DNA of 22,571 bases from Paulinella micropora. Taxonomy: Eukaryota > Cercozoa > Imbricatea > Euglyphida. The notes under the pieces are model-generated. The model searched no databases. It was given only the letters and a program-made list of their open reading frames with translations, and was not told the origin of the DNA. Shown here piece by piece: positions 1-11,197 of the stretch. The stretch is taken from assembly GCA_009731375.1 (NCBI GenBank), contig BJOX01000097.1, forward strand, positions 516,222 to 538,792, read 5' to 3'. The translations under genes and the position numbers were made by a program. Each line of letters begins with the position of its first letter. Positions within the stretch are counted from its first letter, which is position 1.

Positions 1-39
1 CAGATGGTAGAACTTGACCACTGGGCTATCACGGTGTCC
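1..39 (-). mobile_element. tRNA-derived SINE, 5' head fragment cut by window edge
   Basis: On the minus strand this begins GGACACCGTGATAGCCCAGT, the same head as the fuller copy at 187-454, and includes the A-box-like TAGCCCAGTGGT. It directly follows the (ATT)n tail of that copy, so the two stand head to tail. The rest lies outside the window. Confidence 0.75.
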
Positions 40-186
<147 letters not shown>

Positions 187-454
187 GTGCTTCTCTGTCA
201 ATGGCTGATGCAAATCTGCACATGCGCCTCCATCGTCTCACCCGTGAGGGGAGTACGAAGAATTGACGATAAGCTCTAATGACACCCCCGCAAGGGCAGT
301 TCCAACACTTCCAGACGGGCCGGTATGTTCAATGAAAATACTGGTCCAGAAATAGACCGGTATGTTCAATGAAAATACTGGTGGCACCGACGGGAATCGA
401 ACTGGCGACAGGGCCCAGATGGTAGAACTTGACCACTGGGCTATCACGGTGTCC
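187..454 (-). mobile_element. tRNA-derived SINE, full-length-looking copy
   Basis: The minus-strand head (454 downward) is tRNA-like, with an A box TAGCCCAGTGGT and, about 35 nt later, a B box AGTTCGATTCC, as in RNA polymerase III internal promoters. The first bases GGACACC can pair with GGTGCC near 393 with one bulged A, like an acceptor stem. A non-tRNA body follows with a tandem duplication of a block holding CCAGTATTTTCATTGAACAT, then a unique 3' part ending AGAAGCACT and an (ATT)n tail. The T-arm stem pairs poorly, so it is a tRNA-derived retroposon and not a tRNA gene. The same family recurs at 1-39 and 22404-22571. The LINE partner cannot be told from the tail alone. Confidence 0.8.
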
Positions 455-532
<78 letters not shown>

Positions 533-546
533 TAATAAAAAATAAT
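455..546. repeat. (ATA)n microsatellite upstream of SINE head
   Basis: An uninterrupted ATA run to about 530, then degenerate AT-rich sequence. It directly abuts the 5' head of the SINE at 187-454, as in the other copies, which suggests either tandem SINE insertion or insertion into the tail of an older copy. Confidence 0.8.
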
Positions 547-594
547 GGTAAATAAAGCGAATTCTCTATTTATTTCTCGTATGCGTTGTTATGT

Positions 595-696
595 TAAGCC
601 GATCGCTGCCTGTTCGCTCTATATCTATCTATCTATCTATCTATCTCTATCTATCTATCTATCTATCTATCTATTTAATCTATCTATCTATCTATC

Positions 697-754
<58 letters not shown>

Positions 755-791
755 CCTATCGTTAGCCGATCGCTGCTTGTTCGCTCTATAC

Positions 792-867
<76 letters not shown>

Positions 868-868
868 A

Positions 869-912
<44 letters not shown>

Positions 913-943
913 GTTAGCCGATCGCTGCCTGTTCGCTCTATAC

Positions 944-979
<36 letters not shown>

Positions 980-986
980 ATCTATT

Positions 987-1075
<89 letters not shown>

Positions 1076-1107
1076 CTCGTTAGCCGATCGCTGCCTGTTC
1101 GCTCTAC
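595..1107. repeat. (TATC)n array punctuated by four copies of a unique block
   Basis: TATC (GATA on the other strand) tracts are separated by a near-identical block containing GCCGATCGCTGCCTGTTCGC at about 600, 774, 916 and 1084. The second copy has one C-to-T change. Spacing is set by the variable tetranucleotide tract. The long open frames here (runs of S-I-Y-L) come from the repeat and are not genes. Confidence 0.9.
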
Positions 1108-1134
1108 GCTTGGAAATGAGAGCCCGCGCATACT

Positions 1135-1462
1135 TCCACCTGTGTAATGTGTATTATTCAACCTACCACCAACCACAGGTTTGTATATGTATGTATGTAT
1201 GTATATCATTCTTTGTAATGTGTATTATTCAACCTACCACCAACCACAGGTTTGTATATGTATGTATGTATGTCATTCTTTGTAATGTGTATTATTCAAC
1301 CTACCACCAACCACAGGTTTGTATATGTATGTATGTATGTCATTCTTTGTAATGTGTATTATTCAACCTACCACCAACCACAGGTTTGTATATGTATGTA
1401 TGTATGTACCCATTCTTTGTAATGTGTATTATTCAACCTACCATCAACCACAGGTTTGTATA
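1135..1462. repeat. Minisatellite, 67-71 bp unit, five tandem copies
   Basis: Each unit carries TGTAATGTGTATTATTCAAC, then CCACCAACCACAGG and a TATG tract. Unit starts are at about 1143, 1214, 1281, 1348 and 1418, giving periods of 71, 67, 67 and 70; the difference comes mainly from the TATG tract. Two more copies occur at about 1763 and 2042 inside a larger repeat. Confidence 0.9.
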
Positions 1463-1560
1463 TGTATGTATGTATATATTATATATATATATATAATATA
1501 TATATATATGTATGTGTGTATGTATGTATGTATGTATGTATGTATGTATGTGTGCATGTG
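1463..1560. repeat. (TA)n then (TATG)n tract
   Basis: Alternating TA with two ATAATATA interruptions to about 1510, then TATG/TGTG steps. It links the minisatellite to the following CTT tract. Confidence 0.9.
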
Positions 1561-1724
1561 CTTCTTCTTCTTCTTCTTCTTCTTCTTCTTCTTCTTCTTC
1601 TTCTTCTTCTTCTTCTTCGTCGTCGTCGTCGTCGTCGTCTTCTTCTTCTTCTTCTTCTTCGTCTTCTTCTTCTTCTTCTTCTTCTTCTTCTTCTTCTTCT
1701 TCTTCTTCTTCTTCTTCTTCTTCT
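1561..1724. repeat. (CTT)n polypyrimidine tract with internal (GTC)n
   Basis: A pure CTT/TTC repeat with a GTCGTC block at about 1619-1638 and a single GTC near 1661. The plus strand is almost all pyrimidine. Open frames encoding poly-Ser, poly-Leu, poly-Phe or poly-Arg are artefacts of the repeat. Confidence 0.95.
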
Positions 1725-2108
1725 CAATAAAGATGTATGTATTTGTATATGTCTTTCATCTCTGTAATATGTATTATTCAACCTACCACCAACCACAGGT
1801 TTTGTATATGTATGCATGTATGTATGTATGTCATTCTTGTTGTTGTTGTTGTTGCTCTTCTTCTTTTATAAATGTGTGTGTATGTATATATATATATGTA
1901 AGTATGTAAGTATGTATGTATGTATGTATGTATGTGTGTATGTGCTTCTTCTTCTTCTTCTTCTTCTTCTTCTTCTTCTTCTTCTTCTTCTTCTTCTTCT
2001 TCTCAATAAAGATGTATGTATTTGTATATGTCTTTCATCTCTGTAATGTGTATCATTCAACCTACCACCAACCACAGGTTTGTATATGTATTCATGTATG
2101 TATGTCAT
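1725..2108. repeat. Higher-order repeat, about 279 bp period
   Basis: The junction CTCAATAAAGATGTATGTAT, then GTCTTTCATCTCTGTAAT and the minisatellite core, occurs after both CTT tracts (about 1723 and 2003). The core copies start at about 1763 and 2042, so the whole composite (core, TATG, CTT, junction) has been duplicated. The AATAAA word in the junction is not supported as a poly(A) signal. Confidence 0.8.
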
Positions 2109-2255
2109 TCTTCTTCTTCTTCTTCTTCTTCTTCTTCTTCTTCTTCTTCTTCTTCTTCTCTTCTTGTTCTTCTTCTTCTTCTTCTTCTTCTTCTTCTTCT
2201 TCTTCTTCTTCTTCCTTATTATTCTTATTCTCATTCTTATTCTTATTCTTATTCT
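2109..2255. repeat. (CTT)n tract grading into TTATTC steps
   Basis: CTT repeat interrupted by CTCTTCTTGTTC near 2158-2170, then TTATTC-type hexamers to about 2255. A third CTT expansion after the ones at 1561 and 1945. Confidence 0.9.
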
Positions 2256-2326
<71 letters not shown>

Positions 2327-2505
2327 TAACTTATCTTATCTTATCTTATCTTATCTTATCTTATCTTATCTTATCGTATCTATCTTATCTTATCTATCTT
2401 ATCTAATCTATCTTATATATATTGACTTGCGTGGGCCAAAACCTATCTATATATCTATCTATCTATCTATCTATCTCATCTATATTGACTTGCTTGGGCC
2501 AGAAC

Positions 2506-2540
<35 letters not shown>

Positions 2541-2704
2541 CCTACCTACCTACCCACCTATCTATCTACCTACCTATCTATCTCATCCATCTATCTATAT
2601 GTCTATTTTATCTATCGTATCTACCTTATTTATATTGACTTATCGTATCTATTTTATCTATCTTATCTTATCTTCTTATCTATCGATCTTATCTATCTTA
2701 TGCT
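2256..2704. repeat. TATC / TTATC / TACC repeats with a duplicated unique block
   Basis: Tetranucleotide TATC gives way to the pentanucleotide TTATC (2300-2400), then TATC with TACC runs (about 2540-2575). The block ATTGACTTGC(G/T)TGGGCCA occurs at about 2421 and 2484, followed by AACCTATC. A degenerate ATTGACTT copy is near 2633. Confidence 0.85.
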
Positions 2705-3900
<1,196 letters not shown>

Positions 3901-3922
3901 ACTGAACAAGGTCCAAGTCTGT

Positions 3923-3975
<53 letters not shown>

Positions 3976-4036
3976 GATCTATCGATCTATCTATCTATCG
4001 ATCTATCGATCTATCTATCGATCTATCGATCAATCG

Positions 4037-4095
<59 letters not shown>

Positions 4096-4123
4096 GATCT
4101 ATCTATCTATCTATCGATCTATG

Positions 4124-4163
<40 letters not shown>

Positions 4164-4196
4164 GATCTATCGATCTATCTATCTATCGATCGATCG

Positions 4197-4234
<38 letters not shown>

Positions 4235-4270
4235 GTATTTATCTATCGATCTATCGATCGATCTATCTAT

Positions 4271-4321
<51 letters not shown>

Positions 4322-4352
4322 CCTATCCATCCATCCATCCATCCATCCATCC

Positions 4353-4389
<37 letters not shown>

Positions 4390-4444
4390 CCCTACCTATC
4401 TACCATACCTACCTACCTACCTACCTACCTACCTACCTACCTAC

Positions 4445-4508
<64 letters not shown>
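3901..4508. repeat. Long (TATC)n field with CGATC variants, then CATC/TACC
   Basis: About 600 bp of TATC with scattered ATCGATCT variants between 3970 and 4260, a CATC run near 4327-4352 and a TACC run near 4405-4445. No coding sequence is supported. Confidence 0.9.
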
Positions 4509-4690
4509 TAAGGAAATGACGGCACTTGAAGACATTTTCTCAAAATACCTCCCTGGGGATACTATACGCTTTCTGTTCGCAGGGTCTTCTTCTCCCTTCT
4601 CCTTCTCCTTCTCCTCCTCCTCCTTCTCCTTCTCCTTCTTCTTCTGGGGACACTATACATTTTCTCTTCGCAGGGTCTTCTTCTCCCTTC
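4509..4690. repeat. Short unique block duplicated within pyrimidine tract
   Basis: A block reading GGGGATACTATACGCTTTCT, then TTCGCAGGGTCTTCTTCTCC, at about 4553-4592 recurs at about 4646-4685 (GGGGACACTATACATTTTCT, then CTTCGCAGGGTC). The text between is TCC/TTC steps. Confidence 0.8.
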
Positions 4691-4962
4691 TCCTTCTCCT
4701 TCTCCTTCTTCTTCTTCTTCTTCTTCTTCTTCTTCTCCACCTCCTCCTCCTCCTCCTCCGCCTCCTCCTCCTCCTCCTCCTCCTCGTCCTCCTCCGCTTT
4801 CTTCTTCTTCTTCTTCTTCTTCTTCTTCTTCTTCTTCTTCTTCTTCTTCTTCTTCTTCTTCTTCTTCTCCTTCTCCTTCTTCTTCTTCACCTCCTCCTCC
4901 TCCTCCTCCTCCTCCTCCGCTTTCTTCTTCTTCTTCTTCTTCTTCTTCTTCTTCTTCTTCTT

Positions 4963-5027
<65 letters not shown>

Positions 5028-5168
5028 TTTTTTGTCTTCTTCTTCTTCTTCTTCTTCTTCTTCTTCTTCTTCTTCTTCTTCTTCTTCTGCTTCTCCTTCT
5101 GCTTCTCCTTCTTCTCCTTCTTCTTCTTCTTCTTCTTCTTCTTCTTCTTCTTCTTCTTCTTCCTCTTT
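4570..5168. repeat. Polypyrimidine field: TCC, TTC and TAC triplets
   Basis: Alternating runs of CTC, CTT and a (CTA)n block at about 4963-5022, then CTT again with CTG interruptions. About 600 bp with nearly no purine on the plus strand apart from the (CTA)n block. Long open frames on both strands (poly-Ser, poly-Leu, poly-Lys/Glu) reflect triplet periodicity only. Confidence 0.95.
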
Positions 5169-5500
5169 ACGTACGTACGTCTTCTCCTTCTCCTTCTTCT
5201 TCTTCCTCTTTACGTACGTACGTACGTATGTTCGCATGTATGCATGTATGCATGTATGCATGTATGTATGTATGTATTGTATGTATGTATGTATGCATGT
5301 ATGTATGTATGTATGTATGTATGTATGTATGTATGTATGTATGTATGTATGTATGTATGTATGTGTGTGTGCACGTACGTATGTTCGTATGTATGTATGT
5401 ATGCATGTATGTATGTATGTATGTATGTATGTATGTATGCATGCATGTATGTATGTATGTATGTATGTATGTATGTCTTTTGTATGTTTGTATGTATGTA
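5169..5500. repeat. GTAC steps and (TATG)n tract
   Basis: Two short CGTACGTACGT palindromic runs (about 5169 and 5212) lead into TATG with ATGC variants. The tract ends at the TTTAGTTCAAGTAAG block. Confidence 0.9.
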
Positions 5501-5560
5501 TGTGTTTAGTTCAAGTAAGTTTATTGCGGATATGCTTGTCAGCGCCCTAAAAACACATCA

Positions 5561-5621
<61 letters not shown>

Positions 5622-5680
5622 CATATAGATAGTTCTATCTATCTACATTTATTTGACCTTTCTTATTAAATCGTCGATCC

Positions 5681-5713
<33 letters not shown>

Positions 5714-5844
5714 AGTTCAAGTAAGTTTATTCCGGATATGCTTGTCAGCGCCCTAAAGCACATCAAAGATCGACGATTTAATAGGAAAGGTATAAAATGT
5801 AATAAATGTAGACAGATAGAACTATTTATCTATCTATCCATCTA

Positions 5845-5913
<69 letters not shown>

Positions 5914-6012
5914 TATCTATATATCTATCTATCTATCTATCTTTCTATGAAGCACATCAAAGATCGACGATTTAATAAGAAAGGTCGAATAAATGTAGAT
6001 AGATAGAACTAT
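5501..6012. repeat. Fold-back repeat group around GATA/TATC and (TG)n tracts
   Basis: Block A (TTTAGTTCAAGTAAGTTTAT through CAGCGCCCTAAA to CACATCAA) occurs directly at about 5504-5560 and 5710-5766. Block B (GATCGACGATTTAATA, GAAAGG, then AAATGTAGA and GATAGAACT) occurs directly at about 5764-5822 and 5958-6010, and inverted at 5631-5683. The inverted and the last direct copy match over about 53 bp with one indel and one substitution. Next to the inverted copy the tetranucleotide is GATA; next to the direct copies it is TATC or GATAG. The complementary strand of block A contains AATAAACTTACTTGAAC. Confidence 0.85.
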
Positions 6013-6122
6013 CTATAATTGGATTGATTGGATTGATTGAATTGATTGAATTGATTGGATTGATTGGATTGATTGATTGATTGAGATTGATGGATTGATT
6101 GCTTGCTGGCTTGCTTGATTGC

Positions 6123-6188
<66 letters not shown>

Positions 6189-6532
6189 TGATTGATTGAA
6201 TTGGATCGATTGGATGGACTGGATGGACTGGATGGACTGGATTCATTGCATGGATTGGATTGATTGGATTCATGGGATTCATTGGATTCATGGATTCGGA
6301 TTCATTGATTTGATTTGATTTGATTTGATTTGATTTGATTTGATTTGATTTGATTTGATTTGATTTGATTTGACTCGATTCGATTTTATTGGATTCGATT
6401 TGATTGGATTCGATTGATTTGATTTTGCTTGGTTGATTTGATGGGTTGATTTGGTTGATTTAGTTGATTTAGTTGATGTAGTTGATTGATTTGATTGATT
6501 TGATTGATTCGTGGCGGTGATGTGTCCACTCA
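6013..6532. repeat. TTGA-type tetra- and pentanucleotide field
   Basis: ATTG/ATTGG steps, pure (ATTG)n about 6115-6185, GGATGGACT triplets about 6210-6240, and a pentanucleotide (TTTGA)n run about 6303-6375, then degenerate GATTTG. No gene is supported. Confidence 0.9.
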
Positions 6533-6535
6533 AGG

Positions 6536-6618
6536 TAGGTAGGTAGATAGATAGATAGATAGTAGATAGATAGATAGATAGATAGACAGACAGATAGATA
6601 GATAGATAGATAGATAGG

Positions 6619-6674
<56 letters not shown>

Positions 6675-6675
6675 C
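6536..6675. repeat. (GATA)n tract, plus orientation
   Basis: GATA on the plus strand, opposite in strand to the TATC fields at 595-4508. Confidence 0.95.
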
Positions 6676-6788
6676 AAATAGATACATCAAGCCTCGTTCG
6701 AAAGCTCATGAGAAGAGCTTGCAAACTTCACACTCAGCAATCGTCGTATCTCTCAAATATTCAAGGAGCAACATGACGCTGAGGCCCG

Positions 6789-6998
6789 TTCTACACCACC
6801 CAGATTTCCGAGTTTCTGGGTGCAAAAGTGGCACCACCACAGGCCCAGGCTTTTTCAGGAAGCAAAGCCAAGTGGCACCACAGGCCAGGCTTTTTCAGGA
6901 AGCAAAGCCCAGAAAGTGGCACCACAGGCCAGGCTTTTCAGAAAGCAAAACAGCCCAGAAAGTGGCACCAGAAACCCGGGATTCTGGGTGGTGCAGAA
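6789..6998. mobile_element. MITE-like element with inverted ends and 44 bp internal repeats
   Basis: The left end TTCTACACCACCCAGATTTC (6789-) and the reverse complement of the right end (6998 back: TTCTGCACCACCCAGAATCC) match over about 31 bp with a few mismatches and continue to TTTCTGG. Between them GTGGCACC recurs at 6828, 6872, 6916 and 6962 (periods 44, 44, 46), with a shared body CAGGCCAGGCTTTTTCAGGA. A further TTCTACACCACCC lies just outside at about 7009. There is no transposase, so if mobile it is non-autonomous. Target-site duplication was not identified. Confidence 0.55.
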
Positions 6999-7057
6999 TG
7001 ACTTTCATTTCTACACCACCCTCACATTCCTGCTGTCGGGTGCGGAAGTGCCAGCGC

Positions 7058-7347
<290 letters not shown>

Positions 7348-7380
7348 CAACTCTTAAGTATGATCTAACAATGACTTCCA

Positions 7381-7406
7381 GTGCTTCGTACATACATACT
7401 AACTTG

Positions 7407-7448
<42 letters not shown>

Positions 7449-7449
7449 G

Positions 7450-7489
<40 letters not shown>

Positions 7490-7576
7490 TACTTACTGAC
7501 TTACTAAACTTACTTACTTACTTACTTACGTACTTACTTACTTACTTACTAACTTACTTACTAATTTACTTACTTG

Positions 7577-7611
<35 letters not shown>

Positions 7612-7693
7612 TACTTACTAACTTACTTACTAATTTACTTACTTTCTTACTTTCTTACGTACTTACTTACTTACGTACTTACTTACTTACTTT

Positions 7694-7727
<34 letters not shown>

Positions 7728-7729
7728 AA

Positions 7730-7763
<34 letters not shown>

Positions 7764-7793
7764 CACTTACTTACTTACTTACTTACTTACTAA

Positions 7794-7845
<52 letters not shown>

Positions 7846-7946
7846 TTTACTTACTTACTTGGGCATCCGAAAGATGGCAAGATCTGTTTCCCATCCAGCA
7901 GAAACTATCTCCGCACATACTCACTTACTTACTTACTTACTTACTC

Positions 7947-7984
<38 letters not shown>

Positions 7985-8010
7985 CTACTTACTTACTCAC
8001 TCACTTACTC

Positions 8011-8059
<49 letters not shown>

Positions 8060-8060
8060 A
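7381..8060. repeat. (TTAC)n field enclosing one copy of a duplicated block
   Basis: TTAC with CTGA, CTTT and TAAT variants. A unique block at about 7861-7919 (GCATCCGAAAGATGGCAAGA, ending near CAGCAGAAACT) splits it. A diverged second copy lies at about 8167-8212 (GCATCCGGAAGATGACACGG, then CAGCAGACACT). Confidence 0.9.
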
Positions 8061-8469
<409 letters not shown>

Positions 8470-8531
8470 AATATTTCCGAGACCGAGCCAACAGCGACTA
8501 ACTTCCATCGAGCACGACAGTACGTAATTTT

Positions 8532-8534
<3 letters not shown>

Positions 8535-8602
<68 letters not shown>
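8535..8602. repeat. (GA)n running into an assembly gap
   Basis: A pure GA run from about 8535 that ends at the N block and resumes at its far side, so the missing sequence is probably more of the same or a repeat that could not be assembled. Confidence 0.95.
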
Positions 8603-9206
8603 NNNNNNNNNNNNNNNNNNNNNNNNNNNNNNNNNNNNNNNNNNNNNNNNNNNNNNNNNNNNNNNNNNNNNNNNNNNNNNNNNNNNNNNNNNNNNNNNNN
8701 NNNNNNNNNNNNNNNNNNNNNNNNNNNNNNNNNNNNNNNNNNNNNNNNNNNNNNNNNNNNNNNNNNNNNNNNNNNNNNNNNNNNNNNNNNNNNNNNNNNN
8801 NNNNNNNNNNNNNNNNNNNNNNNNNNNNNNNNNNNNNNNNNNNNNNNNNNNNNNNNNNNNNNNNNNNNNNNNNNNNNNNNNNNNNNNNNNNNNNNNNNNN
8901 NNNNNNNNNNNNNNNNNNNNNNNNNNNNNNNNNNNNNNNNNNNNNNNNNNNNNNNNNNNNNNNNNNNNNNNNNNNNNNNNNNNNNNNNNNNNNNNNNNNN
9001 NNNNNNNNNNNNNNNNNNNNNNNNNNNNNNNNNNNNNNNNNNNNNNNNNNNNNNNNNNNNNNNNNNNNNNNNNNNNNNNNNNNNNNNNNNNNNNNNNNNN
9101 NNNNNNNNNNNNNNNNNNNNNNNNNNNNNNNNNNNNNNNNNNNNNNNNNNNNNNNNNNNNNNNNNNNNNNNNNNNNNNNNNNNNNNNNNNNNNNNNNNNN
9201 NNNNNN
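8603..9206. other. Assembly gap (604 N)
   Basis: Unknown bases flanked on both sides by (GA)n. Open frames spanning it are meaningless. Confidence 1.

Positions 9207-9268
<62 letters not shown>
9207..9268. repeat. (GA)n after the gap
   Basis: A GA run that merges into the third copy of the GAGCCAACAGC module. Confidence 0.95.
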
Positions 9269-9271
<3 letters not shown>

Positions 9272-9311
9272 AACAGCAACCAACTTCGACCGAGCACGAC
9301 AGTACGTAAGC

Positions 9312-9355
9312 TATGTATGTATGTATGTACGTATGTATGTATGTATGTATGTATG

Positions 9356-9386
<31 letters not shown>

Positions 9387-9552
9387 TTTTCTGTTGTATG
9401 TATGTATGTATGTATGTATGTATGTATGTATGTATGTATGTTATGTATGTATGTATGTATGTATGTATGTATGTATGTATGTATTTACTTTCTCGTTGAT
9501 GTATGTATATATATATATATATATACATATATGTGTGTATGTATGTATGTAT
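9312..9552. repeat. (TATG)n tracts
   Basis: TATG tracts broken by TAATTTTCTGT near 9385, TTATG near 9440 and TTTACTTTCTCGTTGATG near 9483, then a short (TA)n. Shorter TATG runs continue around 9620-9635. Confidence 0.9.
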
Positions 9553-9555
9553 GAA

Positions 9556-9606
9556 CTACGTTCTCTTGTTGCTGCCCCTTTCGGAAAGCTGTGGCAGTTC
9601 TATCTA
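9556..9606 (+). pseudogene. Degenerate duplicate of the exon-like block
   Basis: ACTACGTTCTCTTGTTGCTG, CCCC and GCAGTTC align with ACTACGACCTCTTGTTACTA, CCCC and GCAGTTC at 9656-9699. The stretch is 46 bases here and 44 there, so the frame is not kept and the 3' half is diverged. It has no clean splice acceptor. It is either a local duplication of the exon-like block or a shared repeat. Confidence 0.35.
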
Positions 9607-9653
9607 TGCATGTATTTAATGTATGTATGTATGTACTTTTCTCTCTGGTACAG

Positions 9654-9733
9654 ATACTACGACCTCTTGTTACTATCCCCAGAAGAACTACAGCAGTTCC
9701 GATTGGATAATACCAAACTGTTTACTCCTGAGG
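9654..9733 (+). CDS. Possible exon fragment of an unidentified protein, cut by gap
   Basis: A pyrimidine-rich stretch ending CTCTCTGGTACAG looks like a 3' splice site at 9653. The following 80 bases are ordinary-complexity sequence with one open frame, reading YYDLLLLSPEELQQFRLDN and then TKLFTPE before the N block at 9734. This has the composition of a real, partly helical protein segment, unlike the repeat-encoded frames around it. No family is recognised, and the donor site and the rest of the gene would lie in the gap. A degraded look-alike of the same DNA lies at 9556-9601. The call rests on composition and the acceptor-like site only. Confidence 0.35.
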
Positions 9734-10085
9734 NNNNNNNNNNNNNNNNNNNNNNNNNNNNNNNNNNNNNNNNNNNNNNNNNNNNNNNNNNNNNNNNNNN
9801 NNNNNNNNNNNNNNNNNNNNNNNNNNNNNNNNNNNNNNNNNNNNNNNNNNNNNNNNNNNNNNNNNNNNNNNNNNNNNNNNNNNNNNNNNNNNNNNNNNNN
9901 NNNNNNNNNNNNNNNNNNNNNNNNNNNNNNNNNNNNNNNNNNNNNNNNNNNNNNNNNNNNNNNNNNNNNNNNNNNNNNNNNNNNNNNNNNNNNNNNNNNN
10001 NNNNNNNNNNNNNNNNNNNNNNNNNNNNNNNNNNNNNNNNNNNNNNNNNNNNNNNNNNNNNNNNNNNNNNNNNNNNNNNNNNNNN
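9734..10085. other. Assembly gap (352 N)
   Basis: Unknown bases following the exon-like block; the far side starts in a TACA-type repeat. Confidence 1.
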
Positions 10086-10166
10086 GGGGCGCACGCATAT
10101 ACATACATAAATATACGGGAGGGCACACGCACATATACATACATACATACATACCTACATACATAC
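10086..10166. repeat. (TACA)n tract with duplicated GC-rich word
   Basis: GGGGCGCACGCATATACATA and GGGCACACGCACATATACAT each lead into CATA/TACA repeats. Confidence 0.85.
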
Positions 10167-10399
10167 ACCTGGTTATGATAGGAGTATGATGAGTTGACAA
10201 GGCGGCAGTTATGACCTCTCAGAATTAGGCCGTTTGCAGTGGAAAAAGAACAAGAAAGTAATCATTATTATTATTATATTATTTAGAAATCATCTCTTGA
10301 TCAAGTCGAAGTTATTAATAATCAACTGATTTTCATGCATTCACTGTAGTCACGTATGAGAAACTATAGCCGCTTTAACGGCGGCCGGGTGGAGGCTTA

Positions 10400-10400
10400 G

Positions 10401-10471
<71 letters not shown>

Positions 10472-10518
10472 ACACGAAACTGGGAACAATGATCGCCATG
10501 AGCAAATATATCGGTAAG

Positions 10519-10576
<58 letters not shown>

Positions 10577-10602
10577 CCGCCCGACGGTCCGCCGCTGCCC
10601 GC

Positions 10603-10656
<54 letters not shown>
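10400..10656. repeat. Three (CT)n tracts separated by short unique blocks
   Basis: CT runs at about 10400-10466, 10519-10571 and 10607-10656. The last two are each followed by TCATATCCGCCC, so block plus tract was duplicated. The block at 10467-10518 (CGTCTACACGAAACTGGGAA to ATATATCGGTAAGA) holds a GTAAG that resembles a splice donor, but no acceptor AG precedes it and no exon is claimed. Confidence 0.85.
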
Positions 10657-10660
<4 letters not shown>

Positions 10661-10689
10661 CCGCCCAAGCTTCGGCGCGGCGAAATGTT

Positions 10690-11197
10690 ACCCGAGGCGA
10701 CTCGTAAAATTTCCCGATCAGCAGTGATTTGCCACCGTCACCGAATTCTGTTTGTTAATTTGAATCTGAGGATTGACGTTGACACTTGAATGTCCTCTGC
10801 TGCTACCTGCAGTGTACATAGTACTAGGGGATAGTACCAAAATATCATAGTATATATTTACTAACTTAATATTAATATTAATATGATGATTGCCAAGTTG
10901 TGAGTTTGGATACAACCCCAAAGAAGGGATAAATACACAACGAACTCTTATCAAAAGTCTATGGCTGCAATAAGTCCTAAATCCAGAGAGTAGGTGAAAT
11001 ACCAGTAAATAGCTGAGAGGTCACTTCGTTTATTTACGGAGGTTTCTACTTGTTTGCAGACTCCCTACTTTGGTTGCAAAGTACGGTCACTGTTGAACGT
11101 AGATTGTGAGTTGGTATCAAGTTGCGAGACACTTGAAAATGCTGGTGTAGCACTTGAAGGACGGCTTCAAGTCCAATTTGTTGTTTCATTGTGTCCG
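10690..11197. other. Unique AT-rich sequence, nothing recognised
   Basis: About 500 bp of ordinary-complexity DNA without a long frame that resembles a protein and without clear repeats. It ends at the left direct repeat of the unit at 11198-12410. Confidence 0.6.

Noticed and set aside
380-454. Functional tRNA gene
   Set aside because: A and B boxes are good, but the T stem does not pair and the acceptor has a bulge; it continues into a SINE body.
545-1147. 200-codon open frame of S-I-Y-L repeats
   Set aside because: Produced by the stop-free reading of (TATC)n; no unique protein sequence.
1723-1735. AATAAA as a poly(A) signal after the CTT tract
   Set aside because: It is part of a higher-order repeat junction present twice, with no upstream gene.
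4516-5550. 344-codon open frame and its overlapping frames on both strands
   Set aside because: Triplet repeats (CTT, TCC, CTA) leave all frames open; composition is poly-Leu, poly-Ser, poly-Tyr or poly-Lys/Glu.
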